Shown here: piece by piece, positions 54,068 to 64,000 of the stretch
How positions within the stretch are numbered: the first letter of the stretch is position 1
Layout: each line of letters starts with the position of its first letter
Assembly (NCBI GenBank): GCA_030681675.1
Contig: JAUXRP010000003.1
Coordinates: forward strand, 1-64,000
Length of the DNA: 64,000 nt
Source of the DNA: Candidatus Planktophila sp.
GTDB lineage: Bacteria; Actinomycetota; Actinomycetes; Nanopelagicales; Nanopelagicaceae
Direction: 5' to 3'
Made by a program: the position numbers and the translations under genes
Notes under the pieces: model-generated
Database searches by the model: none
What the model was told of the DNA's origin: nothing
The model's input: the letters and a program-made list of their open reading frames with translations, nothing else

Positions 54068-55942
54068 TTAGAGTTTTCGTGCAGCTTTCACCTTTTCAAT
54101 ATCGGCATCGGTTGCAAGGGCGGCGACGAAGGCCTCTTGAGGGACCTCAACTCGACCCACCATCTTCATGCGCTTCTTACCTTCTTTTTGCTTCTCAAGA
54201 AGTTTGCGTTTACGTGAAATATCTCCGCCATAGCACTTAGCCAAAACATCCTTACGGATCGCACTAATGCTTTCGCGGGCAATAATTCGAGAGCCGATTG
54301 CTGCCTGAATAGGAACATCAAACTGTTGACGTGGAATAAGTTGGCGAAGTTTTCCAGTCATCATGACGCCATAGGCGTAGGCCTTATCGCGGTGAACTAT
54401 TGCGCTAAAAGCATCAACGGCCTCGCCCTGTAACAAGATATCGACCTTTACTAAGTTGCCTTCAGCATCACCCTTTTCTTCATAATCCAATGAGGCGTAA
54501 CCTTTAGTGCGAGATTTAAGTTGATCAAAGAAGTCAAAAACGATTTCTGCAAGTGGTAGGTCGTAACGTATTTCAACGCGATCCTCTGAAATGTAATCCA
54601 TACCAAGTAATTGGCCGCGACGTTCTTGGCATAACTCCATGATCGTGCCAATAAATTCAGAGGGCGCCAGAATCGTAGATTTAACTATTGGCTCTTTTAC
54701 AACGGCTACTTTCCCATTCGGGAACTCTGATGGATTAGTAACGCGAACTTCTTTGCCATCATCCATCGTTACGTTGTATACAACGTTAGGAGCAGTTGAA
54801 ATTAAATTCAACTTGTGTTCGCGCTCTAACCGTTCACGAACAATCTCCATATGCAAAAGACCTAAAAAGCCACAACGAAAACCGAAACCAAGTGCGGCAG
54901 AGCTTTCAGGTTCATAAACGAGGGCTGCATCATTTAACTGCAACTTATCTAATGCATCACGCAGGGCAGGAAAATCTGCGCCATCTAATGGAAATAGACC
55001 TGAAAAAACCATAGGTTTTGGATCTTTATATCCAGCTAATGCATGTTTTGTGGGGTTGTTGTACGTTGTAATCGTGTCACCTACACGTGATTGGCGAACA
55101 TCTTTTACGCCAGTAATTAAATATCCGACTTCACCAACGCCTAGACCTTTAGATGCAACAGGTTCTGGTGAAATCACTCCGACTTCCAATGCCTCGTGGC
55201 GTACGCCAGTTGAAAACATCTGAATCTGTTCACCTGGAGTTAAATGACCATCTATCACACGAACATAGGTAACCACCCCGCGATAGCTGTCATAAACCGA
55301 GTCAAAGATTAAGGCGCGAGCTGGCGCAACGGGGTCGCCTGTAGGGGCTGGAATCTGTTTTACGATTTGATCGAGTAGCTCTTTAACACCATCACCAGTT
55401 TTACCTGAAACGCGCAGGCAGTCTTCAGGTTCGCAGCCAATGAGTTTTGCGAGCTCTGCGGCAAATTTTTCTGGTTGAGCGTTTGGTAAATCTATTTTAT
55501 TCAGGACTGGAATTATCGTTAAATTATTTTCCATAGCTAAATATAAGTTGGCCAAAGTCTGCGCTTCGATACCTTGAGCGCAATCAACTAGTAAAACCGC
55601 GCCTTCACAAGCAGCCAGAGAACGTGAAACTTCATAGGTAAAGTCGACGTGACCCGGTGTATCGATCATGTTCAAGATATATTCATTGCCATCGATTCCA
55701 CTGCGCCACGGCAGTCGAACGGCCTGGGATTTAATGGTGATTCCGCGTTCGCGTTCGATATCCATGCGATCTAAATACTGCGCGCGCATATTTCGTGGGT
55801 CGACGACTTCTGTAATACCCAACATGCGATCGGCAAGAGTTGATTTACCGTGATCGATGTGAGCGATGATGCAGAAGTTACGTATCTGCGCCGGATCAGT
55901 TGATGCTGGTTGCGGCGCCTTGGCAAGTGAAATTGCAGGCAT
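54068..55942 (-). CDS. lepA: Elongation factor 4 (LepA)
   Basis: This 624-residue ribosomal back-translocase GTPase has G1 [16 protein letters not shown]3 [16 protein letters not shown] and G4 NKIDLPNA. The EF4-specific C-terminal domain carries [23 protein letters not shown]. It starts 32 bp after rpsT, in the common actinobacterial rpsT-lepA-hemW-hrcA order. Confidence 0.97.
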   Translation of the reverse strand: MPAISLAKAPQPASTDPAQIRNFCIIAHIDHGKSTLADRMLGITEVVDPRNMRAQYLDRMDIERERGITIKSQAVRLPWRSGIDGNEYILNMIDTPGHVDFTYEVSRSLAACEGAVLLVDCAQGIEAQTLANLYLAMENNLTIIPVLNKIDLPNAQPEKFAAELAKLIGCEPEDCLRVSGKTGDGVKELLDQIVKQIPAPTGDPVAPARALIFDSVYDSYRGVVTYVRVIDGHLTPGEQIQMFSTGVRHEALEVGVISPEPVASKGLGVGEVGYLITGVKDVRQSRVGDTITTYNNPTKHALAGYKDPKPMVFSGLFPLDGADFPALRDALDKLQLNDAALVYEPESSAALGFGFRCGFLGLLHMEIVRERLEREHKLNLISTAPNVVYNVTMDDGKEVRVTNPSEFPNGKVAVVKEPIVKSTILAPSEFIGTIMELCQERRGQLLGMDYISEDRVEIRYDLPLAEIVFDFFDQLKSRTKGYASLDYEEKGDAEGNLVKVDILLQGEAVDAFSAIVHRDKAYAYGVMMTGKLRQLIPRQQFDVPIQAAIGSRIIARESISAIRKDVLAKCYGGDISRKRKLLEKQKEGKKRMKMVGRVEVPQEAFVAALATDADIEKVKAARKL

Positions 55943-55974
55943 GAACCTAGCCTCGCTTTAAAGTATTAGAAGAA

Positions 55975-56244
55975 TTAACGTGCGCCGGCTTTGGCAGCAG
56001 CCTTAGCCATTGATGACTTCTTGTTAGCTGCAGAGTTCTTATGAAGGACACCCTTTTGAACTGCAACATCCAACGCCTTTGAGGCGGTGCGAAGTTCAGT
56101 CGTAATAACAGCAGAGTCACCAGTAGTAACTGCATCACGGAATTTACGGACAGCGGTCTTAATAGATGAGCCCACGGACTTATTGCGAAGGCGCGCCTTC
56201 TCGTTGGTCTTAATGCGCTTAATCTGGGACTTGATATTTGCCAC
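55975..56244 (-). CDS. rpsT: Ribosomal protein S20
   Basis: This 89-residue basic protein starts [20 protein letters not shown] and ends with an Ala/Lys-rich helix, as S20 does. A longer reading frame on the same strand (55947-56426) is a shadow of this gene. The 81 bp between rpsT and rne (56245-56325) probably contain its promoter; no clear terminator is visible. Confidence 0.96.
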   Translation of the reverse strand: MANIKSQIKRIKTNEKARLRNKSVGSSIKTAVRKFRDAVTTGDSAVITTELRTASKALDVAVQKGVLHKNSAANKKSSMAKAAAKAGAR

Positions 56245-56325
56245 GCTGTAGTACTCCGGACTCTTGTAGTTAGTGAAGGGTAAAGGTTACCTGCTTGGGC
56301 TCGAAGGCTCAAATCAGGGTTAAAA

Positions 56326-58479
56326 TCAGGTGGTAATAATGCCTGAGGATGAGGCGCGGCGGCGTTTGCGTGCCCCCGCCTTTGGCGCTTCAGGCCTAGT
56401 TTGCTCAATCTCATCCGTTGCATCAATTAATACATCGGCGTTGAGTGATTCGTGAAACTCATGCTCAGTGGCATCATTCTCGTCGGCATCTTCATGCCTA
56501 GATGATGGAACATCGAGCTGTGGCATTGGTGCCTTTATCTTGACCGGCTCCATATGAATATGTATTCCGCGACCATTACAAGCATCACACGTTGTTGAAA
56601 AGGCCTCGATCAGACCCTGACCAACGCGTTTGCGTGTCATTTGAACAAGGCCAAGAGATGTAACTTCTGCGACTTGATGCTTAGTGCGATCGCGTCCAAG
56701 GGATTCAACTAAACGGCGTAGAACCATTTCTCGGTTAGATTCAAGGATCATGTCGATGAAGTCAATGACAACGATTCCACCTAAGTCGCGAAGACGTAGT
56801 TGACGCGCAATCTCTTCAGCGGCCTCAAGGTTATTTTTAGTAACGGTCTCTTCAAGATTTCCACCCTTGCCGATGAACTTACCGGTGTTTACATCGATAA
56901 CTATCATCGCTTCAGTACGATCAATAACAAGGGAACCGCCCGATGGCAGATATACCTTGCGATCAAATGCCTTAGCTAACTGCTCTTCAACGCGGAAATC
57001 TGCGAATAAGTCGCCGGTGCCGGTGTATTTTTCAATCTTAGTTGTGAGCTCAGGTGCAATAAAGCCAAGATAATTAGTAACTTCATCCCAAGCACTCGAA
57101 CCTTGAACCGTTAACTTTCGGAAATCCTCATTGAAGATATCGCGAATAACACGGACTGCAAGATCAGGCTCTTGATACAGCGCGGCAGGTGGATGGAAGT
57201 TTGGATTCTCACTTTTAGCATAAATATCATCCCACTGTGCTTTCAGGCGAGCGACATCACTTGTTAGATCTTCTTCGCTCACACCTTCGGCTGCGGTCCG
57301 AACAATTACACCGGCAGTCTCTGGAATCAAATTTTTCAAAATCGCTTTTAAGCGAGTGCGCTCAGTCTCTGGCAGTCGCTTTGAAATTCCCGACATTCCG
57401 CCGCCTGGGACATAGACAACATAGCGCCCTGGCAAGGAAATCTGACTTGTGAGGCGAGCGCCTTTTTGTCCGATTGGATCTTTAGTCACCTGAACAAGAA
57501 CGCTTTGACCGCTCTTTAAAACAGTTTCAATTTTACGTGGCTGAGACTCTGAAATTCCTGCAGCATCCCAGTTAACCTCACCGGCATATAAAACTGCATT
57601 TCGACCTTTGCCAATATCAACGAAAGCGGCCTCCATAGATGGCAGAACATTTTGTACGCGGCCTAAGTAAACATTTCCAACGTATGAAACGTTGCTATTG
57701 CGGTTCACATAATGCTCAACCATGACACCATCTTCGATGACGGCGATCTGGGTGCGATCAGCGATCTGTCGAACAAGCATCTCGCGATCAACATTTTCGC
57801 GACGTGCTAAAAACTCTCCATCGGTAATAATCGTTCCGCGTTTGCGATATGGCTCGCGGTATTCACTTCGCCCTGCGCGCTCTACGCGATCGGGACGTGC
57901 GGTTCGGGAGCTGCGGCGCTCAGGACGCTCGGCTCGTTCAGTGCGAGCCTGACGTACTGGGCGCTCGCGAACCTCACGGACTTTAACAATAGTTACAACG
58001 CCATCGTCTTCTACGGTCTCTCCAGGAGTTACTCCGTCAATACCGGCTACCCGACGTCGACGACGACGGTGTGTTGAAGCTTCAGCAGAACTCTCACTTG
58101 TCTCTTCGCTCTCCTCGTCATTTGTGGCGCCTTCGACACCTGGTTTGCGACGTCCCCGACCACCTCTGCGGCGGCGGCGATTTCGGTTTGCGCGATCTTC
58201 TGCATCATCTGGTCCGGTACTTGAGCCAACCTCAGGCTTGACCGCTTCGACGATTGGCTCTAAAGGAGCCTTCTTACGCGGCGCCTTAGCAATGGGTTCA
58301 TCAGGGGCGGCTTGAAAAATTGGAACAGGCACGGCAGTCGCCTTTTTGCGAACTGGCTTTTTAACTTCAATGGCCGCTATCTCACCGAGATCGCCTTTAT
58401 CGACCTCATGTGTAACGAATTCACTTGCTTTTGCTTTCTTAACCGCACGCTTGCGCGGTGTTTTAGGCTCAATCGCCAT
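56326..58479 (-). CDS. rne: Ribonuclease E/G family protein
   Basis: This 717-residue RNase E/G has a low-complexity N-terminal region rich in Lys/Arg/Pro/Glu (about 1-230), as in actinobacterial RNase E. It is followed by an S1 domain (SYVGNVYLGRVQNVLPSME) and the catalytic domain. Mg ligands are in MIVIDVNTGKF and GGIVVIDFIDM, and the Zn-link is CDACNGRG. It is the main mRNA-decay and rRNA-processing endonuclease. Here its downstream neighbour is rpsT, not rplU-rpmA as in most actinobacteria. Confidence 0.95.
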   Translation of the reverse strand: MAIEPKTPRKRAVKKAKASEFVTHEVDKGDLGEIAAIEVKKPVRKKATAVPVPIFQAAPDEPIAKAPRKKAPLEPIVEAVKPEVGSSTGPDDAEDRANRNRRRRRGGRGRRKPGVEGATNDEESEETSESSAEASTHRRRRRRVAGIDGVTPGETVEDDGVVTIVKVREVRERPVRQARTERAERPERRSSRTARPDRVERAGRSEYREPYRKRGTIITDGEFLARRENVDREMLVRQIADRTQIAVIEDGVMVEHYVNRNSNVSYVGNVYLGRVQNVLPSMEAAFVDIGKGRNAVLYAGEVNWDAAGISESQPRKIETVLKSGQSVLVQVTKDPIGQKGARLTSQISLPGRYVVYVPGGGMSGISKRLPETERTRLKAILKNLIPETAGVIVRTAAEGVSEEDLTSDVARLKAQWDDIYAKSENPNFHPPAALYQEPDLAVRVIRDIFNEDFRKLTVQGSSAWDEVTNYLGFIAPELTTKIEKYTGTGDLFADFRVEEQLAKAFDRKVYLPSGGSLVIDRTEAMIVIDVNTGKFIGKGGNLEETVTKNNLEAAEEIARQLRLRDLGGIVVIDFIDMILESNREMVLRRLVESLGRDRTKHQVAEVTSLGLVQMTRKRVGQGLIEAFSTTCDACNGRGIHIHMEPVKIKAPMPQLDVPSSRHEDADENDATEHEFHESLNADVLIDATDEIEQTRPEAPKAGARKRRRASSSGIITT

Positions 58480-58652
58480 GGCACCAAATCCTCTATGCGT
58501 TTACTAAAAACGCTCTACTGTGAAAAAAATCCCGTTTAGGTTTTTTCTGACCTGTCCGCGCTGGGCTTTTGCCGCGAAGGATTCGCGAGCCGCGCTGAAC
58601 TGTTGGCTAAGTATGGCAGAGGAGAGCTAATTTACCTACTTTAACGCCAGAT
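58480..58652 (-). other. Intergenic region upstream of rne with an inverted repeat
   Basis: This 173-bp gap separates rodA and rne. It holds a short perfect inverted repeat CGCGAA-GGA-TTCGCG at 58573-58587 and a run of A and T residues at 58518-58550. The leader of rne is often a self-regulatory target of RNase E, so this may be a structured 5' leader, but no specific element is recognised. Confidence 0.35.
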
Positions 58653-59813
58653 TTAGCCCTTTGAGCGCGCGTGAACGTTCTGAAGGAGCCCAAAGCCGAT
58701 TAACGTGGCGAACATTGATGATCCTCCATAGGAGATGAATGGAAGGGGTACACCAGTCATTGGCATGAGTCCAAGCGTCATCCCAATATTTTCAAAGAGT
58801 TGGAAGGCAAACCATGCGATTACCCCCGTGGTCATTAAACGCCCAAAGGGATCGGTTGTGCGCCGAGCAATGGAAAAGGCGCGCATGAGCACCAGCAGGT
58901 ATAAAAGGAGAATAAAACCGCTTCCTATGAATCCAAGCTCCTCACCGGCAACGGTAAAGATAAAGTCAGTTTGCTGTTCAGGCACAAAACGCCCATTTGT
59001 TTGAGGGCCATTGAACAGGCCAGTTCCGAGTAAGCCACCAGAGCCAACGGCGATTCGAGCTTGTCGCAGTTGATAACCTGAGCCTTGCGTATCTGCGTTC
59101 GGGTCTACGAATGTTTGCAAACGATTAAGTTGATACTCGCTAATCACACCGGTTTTTGTCGCCACCACTGCTCCTAGAACTGCAACAATGAGTAAACCGG
59201 CGACCCAACGCGATGGTGCGCCAGAGACGGCAATAATTGTTACGACAGATGCACTAATAATAAAAACAGTGCCCATATCGGGCTGAATAATAATCAACAG
59301 GACTGGTAGCCCTGCAATTACTAGCGCCTGTATTACATCTTGCGAAGATGGTTCATTACTATTGTGGCTTCGCTCCGAAAGCAACATTGACATTCCAATA
59401 ATAATTGCAATCTTTGCCAGCTCTGCCGGTTGAATTTGAAAACCACCTGGTAAGGCAATCCATGCACGTGCACCATTTACAGTACTTCCAAGCGCGGGAA
59501 TCAAGACCATGACTAAACCAAGTACGCTCAAACCCCAAAAAATAGGTGTATACGCCCGCAGTAATCGATAATCAATAACCGTTGTGCCATAGGCCAATAA
59601 AACTCCTATTGCAATATTAATGACATGACGTTTTAAGTAATACTGTGGATCTAAACCATTGCGCGCATACCAATCACGTGTTGCTGCATAGACCAATAAA
59701 GTACCCATCACAAGAAGTAAAGCAACTGCAGCAGTTAGTACTGGATCAAACCCATGAAATATTGATGATCGACTACGGCGATATAAGCGTTGGCGTGCAG
59801 ATATCTGACTCAT
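58653..59813 (-). CDS. rodA: Peptidoglycan glycosyltransferase RodA (FtsW/RodA family)
   Basis: This 386-residue polytopic SEDS protein has about ten membrane segments. Motifs are the WIALPGGFQIQPAELAKI region (catalytic Asp region nearby), FIFTVAGEELGFIGSG and VPLPFISYGGSSMFATLIGFGLL. It works with the PBP2 encoded just upstream (4-bp overlap), so RodA rather than FtsW is the likely identity. Confidence 0.94.
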   Translation of the reverse strand: MSQISARQRLYRRSRSSIFHGFDPVLTAAVALLLVMGTLLVYAATRDWYARNGLDPQYYLKRHVINIAIGVLLAYGTTVIDYRLLRAYTPIFWGLSVLGLVMVLIPALGSTVNGARAWIALPGGFQIQPAELAKIAIIIGMSMLLSERSHNSNEPSSQDVIQALVIAGLPVLLIIIQPDMGTVFIISASVVTIIAVSGAPSRWVAGLLIVAVLGAVVATKTGVISEYQLNRLQTFVDPNADTQGSGYQLRQARIAVGSGGLLGTGLFNGPQTNGRFVPEQQTDFIFTVAGEELGFIGSGFILLLYLLVLMRAFSIARRTTDPFGRLMTTGVIAWFAFQLFENIGMTLGLMPMTGVPLPFISYGGSSMFATLIGFGLLQNVHARSKG

Positions 59814-61900
59814 GGAGTTACCTTAGGCTTAGTTGCTGGAGAAATCTTAGGAAGCTTTACGGGTGGTTTTCCATCTACAAAGAGCGCTGCACCCGGAATT
59901 ACTTCGTTTCCTCTGACTCCAAAGAGCGCTTCGTAAATCTTGCGAACCCCAACACCTGATGTTGAAGCACCAAATCCACCTTGGCTAACCATCATCACTA
60001 CTGCAAATCGTGGTTTTTCAGTTGGTGCATATGAGGCAAACCACGATGTGTTGTCTTTGAGCGAGCCGTCGAGGTTGCGACCAAATACTTCTGCCGTTCC
60101 AGTCTTTCCACTGACTGATATTGGGAATCCTGAGAAAGCTCCCGCGCCGGTTCCGGAGATAACTACTTCGCGCAAAGCGCCGTGTAAAAACTTTAAAGTC
60201 GATTTAGAGGCAGTCAATTTACCTAGCTTTTGAGGTGACATAGTTTTAATAACTGTCCCATCGGTTTTAACAATAGCCTTTCCAATCATCATCTGCCAGA
60301 TAGTTCCACCATTACCGATAGCTGCATACATCTGAGTCAACTTCAGTGGAGTAACAACAGTGTCACCTTGACCAATGGAAAAGTTCACGGCATCTCCTGC
60401 ACGAATCTTGTCACCATCCACGCAGTTTTCTTTAGCCAGTAAAACTAAGAATGGCGTCTGCTGCGCTTTAGTTGCTCGATCCGTATAGTTACAGTAAAAA
60501 TCTTTGTTCTGTTGATACCAACTCTTTTTATATGCTCTATCGGCCAGACGTGACGTTGATTCAGAAGGTAAATCAATACCAACCCTTTGAGTGATTTTAA
60601 AACTTTGAGCGGCCTTAAAGAAATAATCATTCGGGTTGGACTTTGGGCGAAGGCCACCATCTCGTAACCACTCATCAAAGGCTATTCGATACCAAATGGT
60701 GTCACATGAGTCGGCAATGGCTTTCTTTAAACTCATTACTCCCTGCGATCTACTTTCAAAGTTTTGAAAAGCTCTATCTCCAACTTGAACTTCTGACGGA
60801 CAGTTATAAGATGCGTTGAGGTTATAACCCGCAGATGCCGCGGCAACGACTGAAACAGATTTAAATGTAGATGCTGGAGCAAATAGCCCTTGCATCGCGC
60901 GCGAGAGTGCCGGAACGCCTTTACTCTCACTATAAAGATCTGATGCTTGTTGAACCGTTAATCCTTTTTCGAAGGCGTTCGGATCATATGTTGGATATGA
61001 AGCCATGGCTAAAACTTGACCATTACGGACATCCATCACGACGGCTGCACCGGAATCAGATGTATATCCATTTGCCCGGCCTCGCAATACTGCATCAGCT
61101 AGTGCAACCTCTACAGCCGCTTGTAACCGCGCATCCAGTGAAGTTACTAAGTGATTGCCCGGAATAGATTCAGTGTTTTGGCCTTGCGCAGTAATTGCCT
61201 CTTTTCGATCAACAATTAGCGTTTTTATGCCTGGGGTTCCTCGCAGATAAGAATCATATGAAAACTCTAAACCTGACTTGCCAATTGACTCGCTTCGAAA
61301 ATACTGTTTTCCATTTCCTTTAGCAAGATCGCTATCGGTTAATGGACCAACGTAACCTAGAACATGCGCGGCATTGAGCCCAGCAATTCCTGGATAATTT
61401 CGAATCGCTATTGGTTCGGCATTTACACCAGGAAATTGATCGGAGCGTTCAACGATCTGAAGTGCAGTTTCTGTATCAGCCTCTTTTGTAATCGGAATCG
61501 GTTGGTAGCGTGAACCCGTCCAACACCCGGCCCTTTGACCAGTTGGCAACTCCCCACACAGACGAGTGTTGCGATAAATATCTCTATATTTGAGTTTTAA
61601 GAGTTTGCTTAAGCGTTTCATAACGCTTACGCCTTTATCTTGCTGCAGATCAATGGCGATTCGATCTATTGTTATTGCTAGTCCTACTTTGTTTAAAGCC
61701 AGAGGTACACCAGATGAGTCAACGATTAATCCACGTGTTGCAGGATATATAACATCTCGACTTTGAATACTTAAAGCTGCTTCGCGATACTTAGGTCCGG
61801 CCGCTACTTGGAGGTAGAAAAGTCGACCAAATAAGGCGACCATGAGTGAAATTACTAAAATTTGAAAGACAAGTAGGTTCAGTCTCGAGCGCTGGTTCAT
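59810..61900 (-). CDS. mrdA: Penicillin-binding protein 2 (elongasome transpeptidase)
   Basis: This 696-residue class B PBP has an N-terminal membrane anchor (about 10-30), a dimerisation domain, and a transpeptidase domain with SxxK in APASTFKSVS, the SxD variant in ADSCDTIWY, and KTG in VSGKTGTAEV. The SxD form is usual for PBP2. It lies between mreD and rodA with 4-bp overlaps, forming the elongasome operon. Confidence 0.95.
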   Translation of the reverse strand: MNQRSRLNLLVFQILVISLMVALFGRLFYLQVAAGPKYREAALSIQSRDVIYPATRGLIVDSSGVPLALNKVGLAITIDRIAIDLQQDKGVSVMKRLSKLLKLKYRDIYRNTRLCGELPTGQRAGCWTGSRYQPIPITKEADTETALQIVERSDQFPGVNAEPIAIRNYPGIAGLNAAHVLGYVGPLTDSDLAKGNGKQYFRSESIGKSGLEFSYDSYLRGTPGIKTLIVDRKEAITAQGQNTESIPGNHLVTSLDARLQAAVEVALADAVLRGRANGYTSDSGAAVVMDVRNGQVLAMASYPTYDPNAFEKGLTVQQASDLYSESKGVPALSRAMQGLFAPASTFKSVSVVAAASAGYNLNASYNCPSEVQVGDRAFQNFESRSQGVMSLKKAIADSCDTIWYRIAFDEWLRDGGLRPKSNPNDYFFKAAQSFKITQRVGIDLPSESTSRLADRAYKKSWYQQNKDFYCNYTDRATKAQQTPFLVLLAKENCVDGDKIRAGDAVNFSIGQGDTVVTPLKLTQMYAAIGNGGTIWQMMIGKAIVKTDGTVIKTMSPQKLGKLTASKSTLKFLHGALREVVISGTGAGAFSGFPISVSGKTGTAEVFGRNLDGSLKDNTSWFASYAPTEKPRFAVVMMVSQGGFGASTSGVGVRKIYEALFGVRGNEVIPGAALFVDGKPPVKLPKISPATKPKVTP

Positions 61901-62418
61901 ATCTTTGACCGCGTATCAAAGGTAACTGCATGTAAACGGGAAAAAATTGGCAAAACTATTGGCGTTATGACAAGCGACCATGTTGAAATACCAAAAATAG
62001 TAATCGCGATTTGACCGAAGTTTCCAAATTGAAGGCCAAATAAGAGGGCAGTAAACACATAGGCACATTCAACTAAGAGAACTGCAGTGGTGGTAAAAAA
62101 GGTAAAGCCCAACGGACTTCCCGATAGGCCATCATTTCCAGATCCAAAATATGCAACGCCATAACAAGCGGCAATCATTAATAACGTCCACTGCCCAATT
62201 GGACCACTCGAACTCTGAGAAAAGTCCATTAAGAACCCTCCGAGAAAGCCTGCGAGGGCAGCCACTTCGGGTGTACTCAGTATCGCCCAAACCAATGTGA
62301 AGATGAGGAAGAGCGAGAAGCCACCACCAGGTAAACGAAATTGATTAACTACTGCCTCCTGAAAGACATACATCGTGAGAAATATCGGCAATGCAATGTA
62401 AATCTGGCGCGCGGTCAT
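61897..62418 (-). CDS. mreD: Rod shape-determining protein MreD
   Basis: This 173-residue membrane protein has five or six hydrophobic segments. Sequence conservation in the MreD family is low, so the call rests on hydropathy, length, the FLGGFLMDFS segment and the position between mreC (6 bp) and mrdA (4-bp overlap). Confidence 0.9.
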   Translation of the reverse strand: MTARQIYIALPIFLTMYVFQEAVVNQFRLPGGGFSLFLIFTLVWAILSTPEVAALAGFLGGFLMDFSQSSSGPIGQWTLLMIAACYGVAYFGSGNDGLSGSPLGFTFFTTTAVLLVECAYVFTALLFGLQFGNFGQIAITIFGISTWSLVITPIVLPIFSRLHAVTFDTRSKI

Positions 62419-62424
62419 AACTAA

Positions 62425-63348
62425 TTACTCCGTTGGAATCGGCGAAGGCGTGACGAAAATGGTTACCGTAGGAATTGGTGTTGGCTCAGGTTTTACAGGA
62501 ACAAGGGCATCGCCTGGATTCATCAGTGGCGCACCGAGAACTACTGCGACTACGCCAAGAGTAGAAAAATTTGTATATAGGTGCACTGTTGCGCTCTGCG
62601 CAATGGAACCGGCCGAGTTATCAACGGCAGTTACATATCCAACGGGTACTCCAGGAACAAATGGTCGATTTGCAAGGCTTCCCCGCGAGAGCAATATATC
62701 TCCCACTTTTACATTAGTTAAATTGTCGATTAATTGAAGGCTTGCCGAACGAGTTCCTTGACCAGAAAGAATGCCTATCTGCTGGGTTCCTGCAATCCGG
62801 ATTCCAATTTTAAATGATGGATCAGTTGCTAATGAGACCAAGGCTGAATTGGAATAAACCTCTTTAACAACTCCTGCTAACCCAGCCTCTGATAACACGG
62901 TCATGTTCTTTCTAACACCTGCTTTTGTTCCAGCATCTATTGTAATTGTTTGTGAAAAAGATTGACTAGATCCCTGACTAATTACTCGAGCGTTCACAAT
63001 TTTATAGCCAGCTGTGCCCGCCAAATCCAAAATAGTTTTTAATTGATTCAATGCCGCATCTGCACTCTTACGAGTTATTAATTGGGCTCTTAACTTGGCA
63101 TTTTCGGAACGTAATTTCTCAATTTGAGTTCGAGTACGACCTAAGTGAGTTAGATCTGAAAAAAAGTTTTTGAAAGGAGTAAGTACTACATTTCCAGCAC
63201 GCTGAAATGGAGAAAGTACGCTCTGAGTCCCCGACCGTGCATTTTCAAGCAATCCGACACCTCGTAAATCAAGGGTGATCATAAATAGAGCGGTAACGAT
63301 GAGAATAATTAAGAGCAGACGGTTTCGCCCTCCACCATCTCTGCGCAT
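62425..63348 (-). CDS. mreC: Rod shape-determining protein MreC
   Basis: This 307-residue protein has one N-terminal membrane segment (about 10-28), a coiled coil (RTQIEKLRSENAKLRAQL, about 72-90) and two beta domains with ARVISQGSSQSFSQTITID and KVGDILLSRGS. The C-terminus is Pro-rich (PEPTPIPTV, PSPIPTE), a common actinobacterial feature. It follows mreB by 13 bp. Confidence 0.93.
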   Translation of the reverse strand: MRRDGGGRNRLLLIILIVTALFMITLDLRGVGLLENARSGTQSVLSPFQRAGNVVLTPFKNFFSDLTHLGRTRTQIEKLRSENAKLRAQLITRKSADAALNQLKTILDLAGTAGYKIVNARVISQGSSQSFSQTITIDAGTKAGVRKNMTVLSEAGLAGVVKEVYSNSALVSLATDPSFKIGIRIAGTQQIGILSGQGTRSASLQLIDNLTNVKVGDILLSRGSLANRPFVPGVPVGYVTAVDNSAGSIAQSATVHLYTNFSTLGVVAVVLGAPLMNPGDALVPVKPEPTPIPTVTIFVTPSPIPTE

Positions 63349-63361
63349 TGCTTTAGAGTTC

Positions 63362-64000
63362 CTATCGGCGAGGTTCGGAAATTAAAACTTTTTCTAAAGC
63401 TTCAAACTCTTCGATGCACTTTCCAGATCCTTCTACAACGGCATCGAGGGGGCGCTCTGCAACATGAATCGGCATTCCCGTTTCTTTACGGAGACGTTCA
63501 TCAAGGCCTTTCAGCAATGCACCGCCGCCGGTCAAAACAATTCCACGATCCATAAGATCTGAGGCTAACTCCGGTGGCGTCTTATCCAGCGTGCTCTTGA
63601 CCGCATTTACTATGGCATTGACCGGCTCTTCGATAGCTTTGCGAATCTCTGCCGCTGATACGACGATTGTCTTTGGAAGTCCCGTGGCTAAGTCACGTCC
63701 ACGAATTTCAGCATCATTTTCACCGGCTAGAGGATACGCCGAACCGATAGCCATCTTGATCTCTTCTGCTGTGCGCTCACCCAAAAGTAGCGAAAATTCA
63801 CGCTTAACCCAGTTAATAATAGATTGATCAAGTTCGTCACCACCGACGCGAATTGAGAGCGAACAGACAATTCCGCCAAGAGAAATAACTGCAACTTCAG
63901 TTGTGCCACCACCGATATCAACGACCATATTTCCAGTCGGTTCATGAATGGGAAGACCTGCTCCAATTGCGGCCGCCATTGGCTCTTCAATAATATAAAC
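63362..64000 (-). CDS. mreB: Rod shape-determining protein MreB (5' end outside the window)
   Basis: This is the C-terminal two-thirds of the actin homologue MreB. The frame continues to the window edge ([18 protein letters not shown]), so the true start lies beyond 64000 and the ATG at 63979 is internal. ATPase motifs [17 protein letters not shown] and [18 protein letters not shown] are present. It is the first visible gene of the mreB-mreC-mreD-mrdA-rodA operon. Confidence 0.96.
   Translation of the reverse strand, partial: VYIIEEPMAAAIGAGLPIHEPTGNMVVDIGGGTTEVAVISLGGIVCSLSIRVGGDELDQSIINWVKREFSLLLGERTAEEIKMAIGSAYPLAGENDAEIRGRDLATGLPKTIVVSAAEIRKAIEEPVNAIVNAVKSTLDKTPPELASDLMDRGIVLTGGGALLKGLDERLRKETGMPIHVAERPLDAVVEGSGKCIEEFEALEKVLISEPRR

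Noticed and set aside
55947-56426. Longer reading frame covering rpsT on the same strand
   Set aside because: Its protein is low-complexity and Leu/Arg-rich without family features; the S20 frame inside it is unmistakable.
1-64000. Insertion sequences, prophage, CRISPR array or integron
   Set aside because: No transposase, integrase, phage structural gene or regularly spaced repeats were seen on either strand.

Overview
This window looks like a chromosomal segment of a free-living, streamlined actinobacterium. The evidence is moderate GC (mid-40s percent by eye), very short intergenic gaps and many 1-4 bp gene overlaps. Actinobacterial gene orders are also present: hrcA-dnaJ-rsmE-HIT-phoH-ybeY-CBS, mreBCD-mrdA-rodA-rne, FAH-gltX-tRNA-Gln-tRNA-Glu, a korAB pair and a PPA1498-type metallophosphoesterase. 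A freshwater or marine planktonic lineage (Nanopelagicales/acI-like) is my inference only; no rRNA gene is present to test it. I see no insertion sequence, prophage or CRISPR array.

Layout. 1-567: the start of a membrane protein (cut by the window) and a single-domain response regulator. 672-2839: a SipW-type signal peptidase with two small secreted substrate-like proteins. 2836-5662: korBA, 2-oxoacid:ferredoxin oxidoreductase. 5763-17142 (minus strand): mttB-betB-proV-proW-opuAC, a strong hairpin, then betA-fdhD-ubiA-FUSC. 17254-23340 (plus strand): iclR, corrinoid protein, metV-like, metF, methyl-THF:corrinoid methyltransferase, corrinoid reactivator, DUF1638. 23326-34856 (minus strand): gntR, dimethylglycine dehydrogenase-like enzyme, etfBA, fhs and a three-gene NAD-type formate dehydrogenase. 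34903-39055: a TauE-like transporter and a molybdenum cofactor set (moaD, moaE, moaB, moaC, moeA, mobA). 39056-43235: metallophosphoesterase, MgtC, a 'virulence factor' family protein with a homocysteine methyltransferase, and TrhO. 43232-64000: a CoA-transferase, then housekeeping genes (two tRNAs, gltX, the heat-shock and ribosome block, lepA, rpsT, rne, and the cell-shape cluster ending in a truncated mreB).

The most interesting part is about 8.5-42.3 kb, which reads as an almost complete choline/glycine-betaine demethylation and C1-oxidation island. BetA and BetB oxidise choline to betaine, and ProVWX imports betaine. A non-pyrrolysine MttB-family enzyme would move one methyl to the corrinoid protein, and the AcsE/MtgA-type enzyme would pass it to tetrahydrofolate. 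MetF with a short MetV would oxidise methyl-THF to methylene-THF. The dimethylglycine-dehydrogenase-like enzyme, with its folate domain and ETF, would feed further methyl groups in as methylene-THF. Fhs run in reverse would give formate plus ATP, and the FdsABG-type dehydrogenase would give NADH and CO2. The RACo-like protein would rescue oxidised cobalamin, and FdhD plus the moa/moe/mob genes would supply active molybdenum cofactor. Steps not encoded here are FolD (methylene-THF to formyl-THF), MoaA, ETF:quinone oxidoreductase and a dedicated sarcosine enzyme. The corrinoid half of such a pathway is best known from anaerobes, so finding it in an actinobacterial plankton-like genome, divergently controlled by an IclR regulator, is the main discovery candidate.
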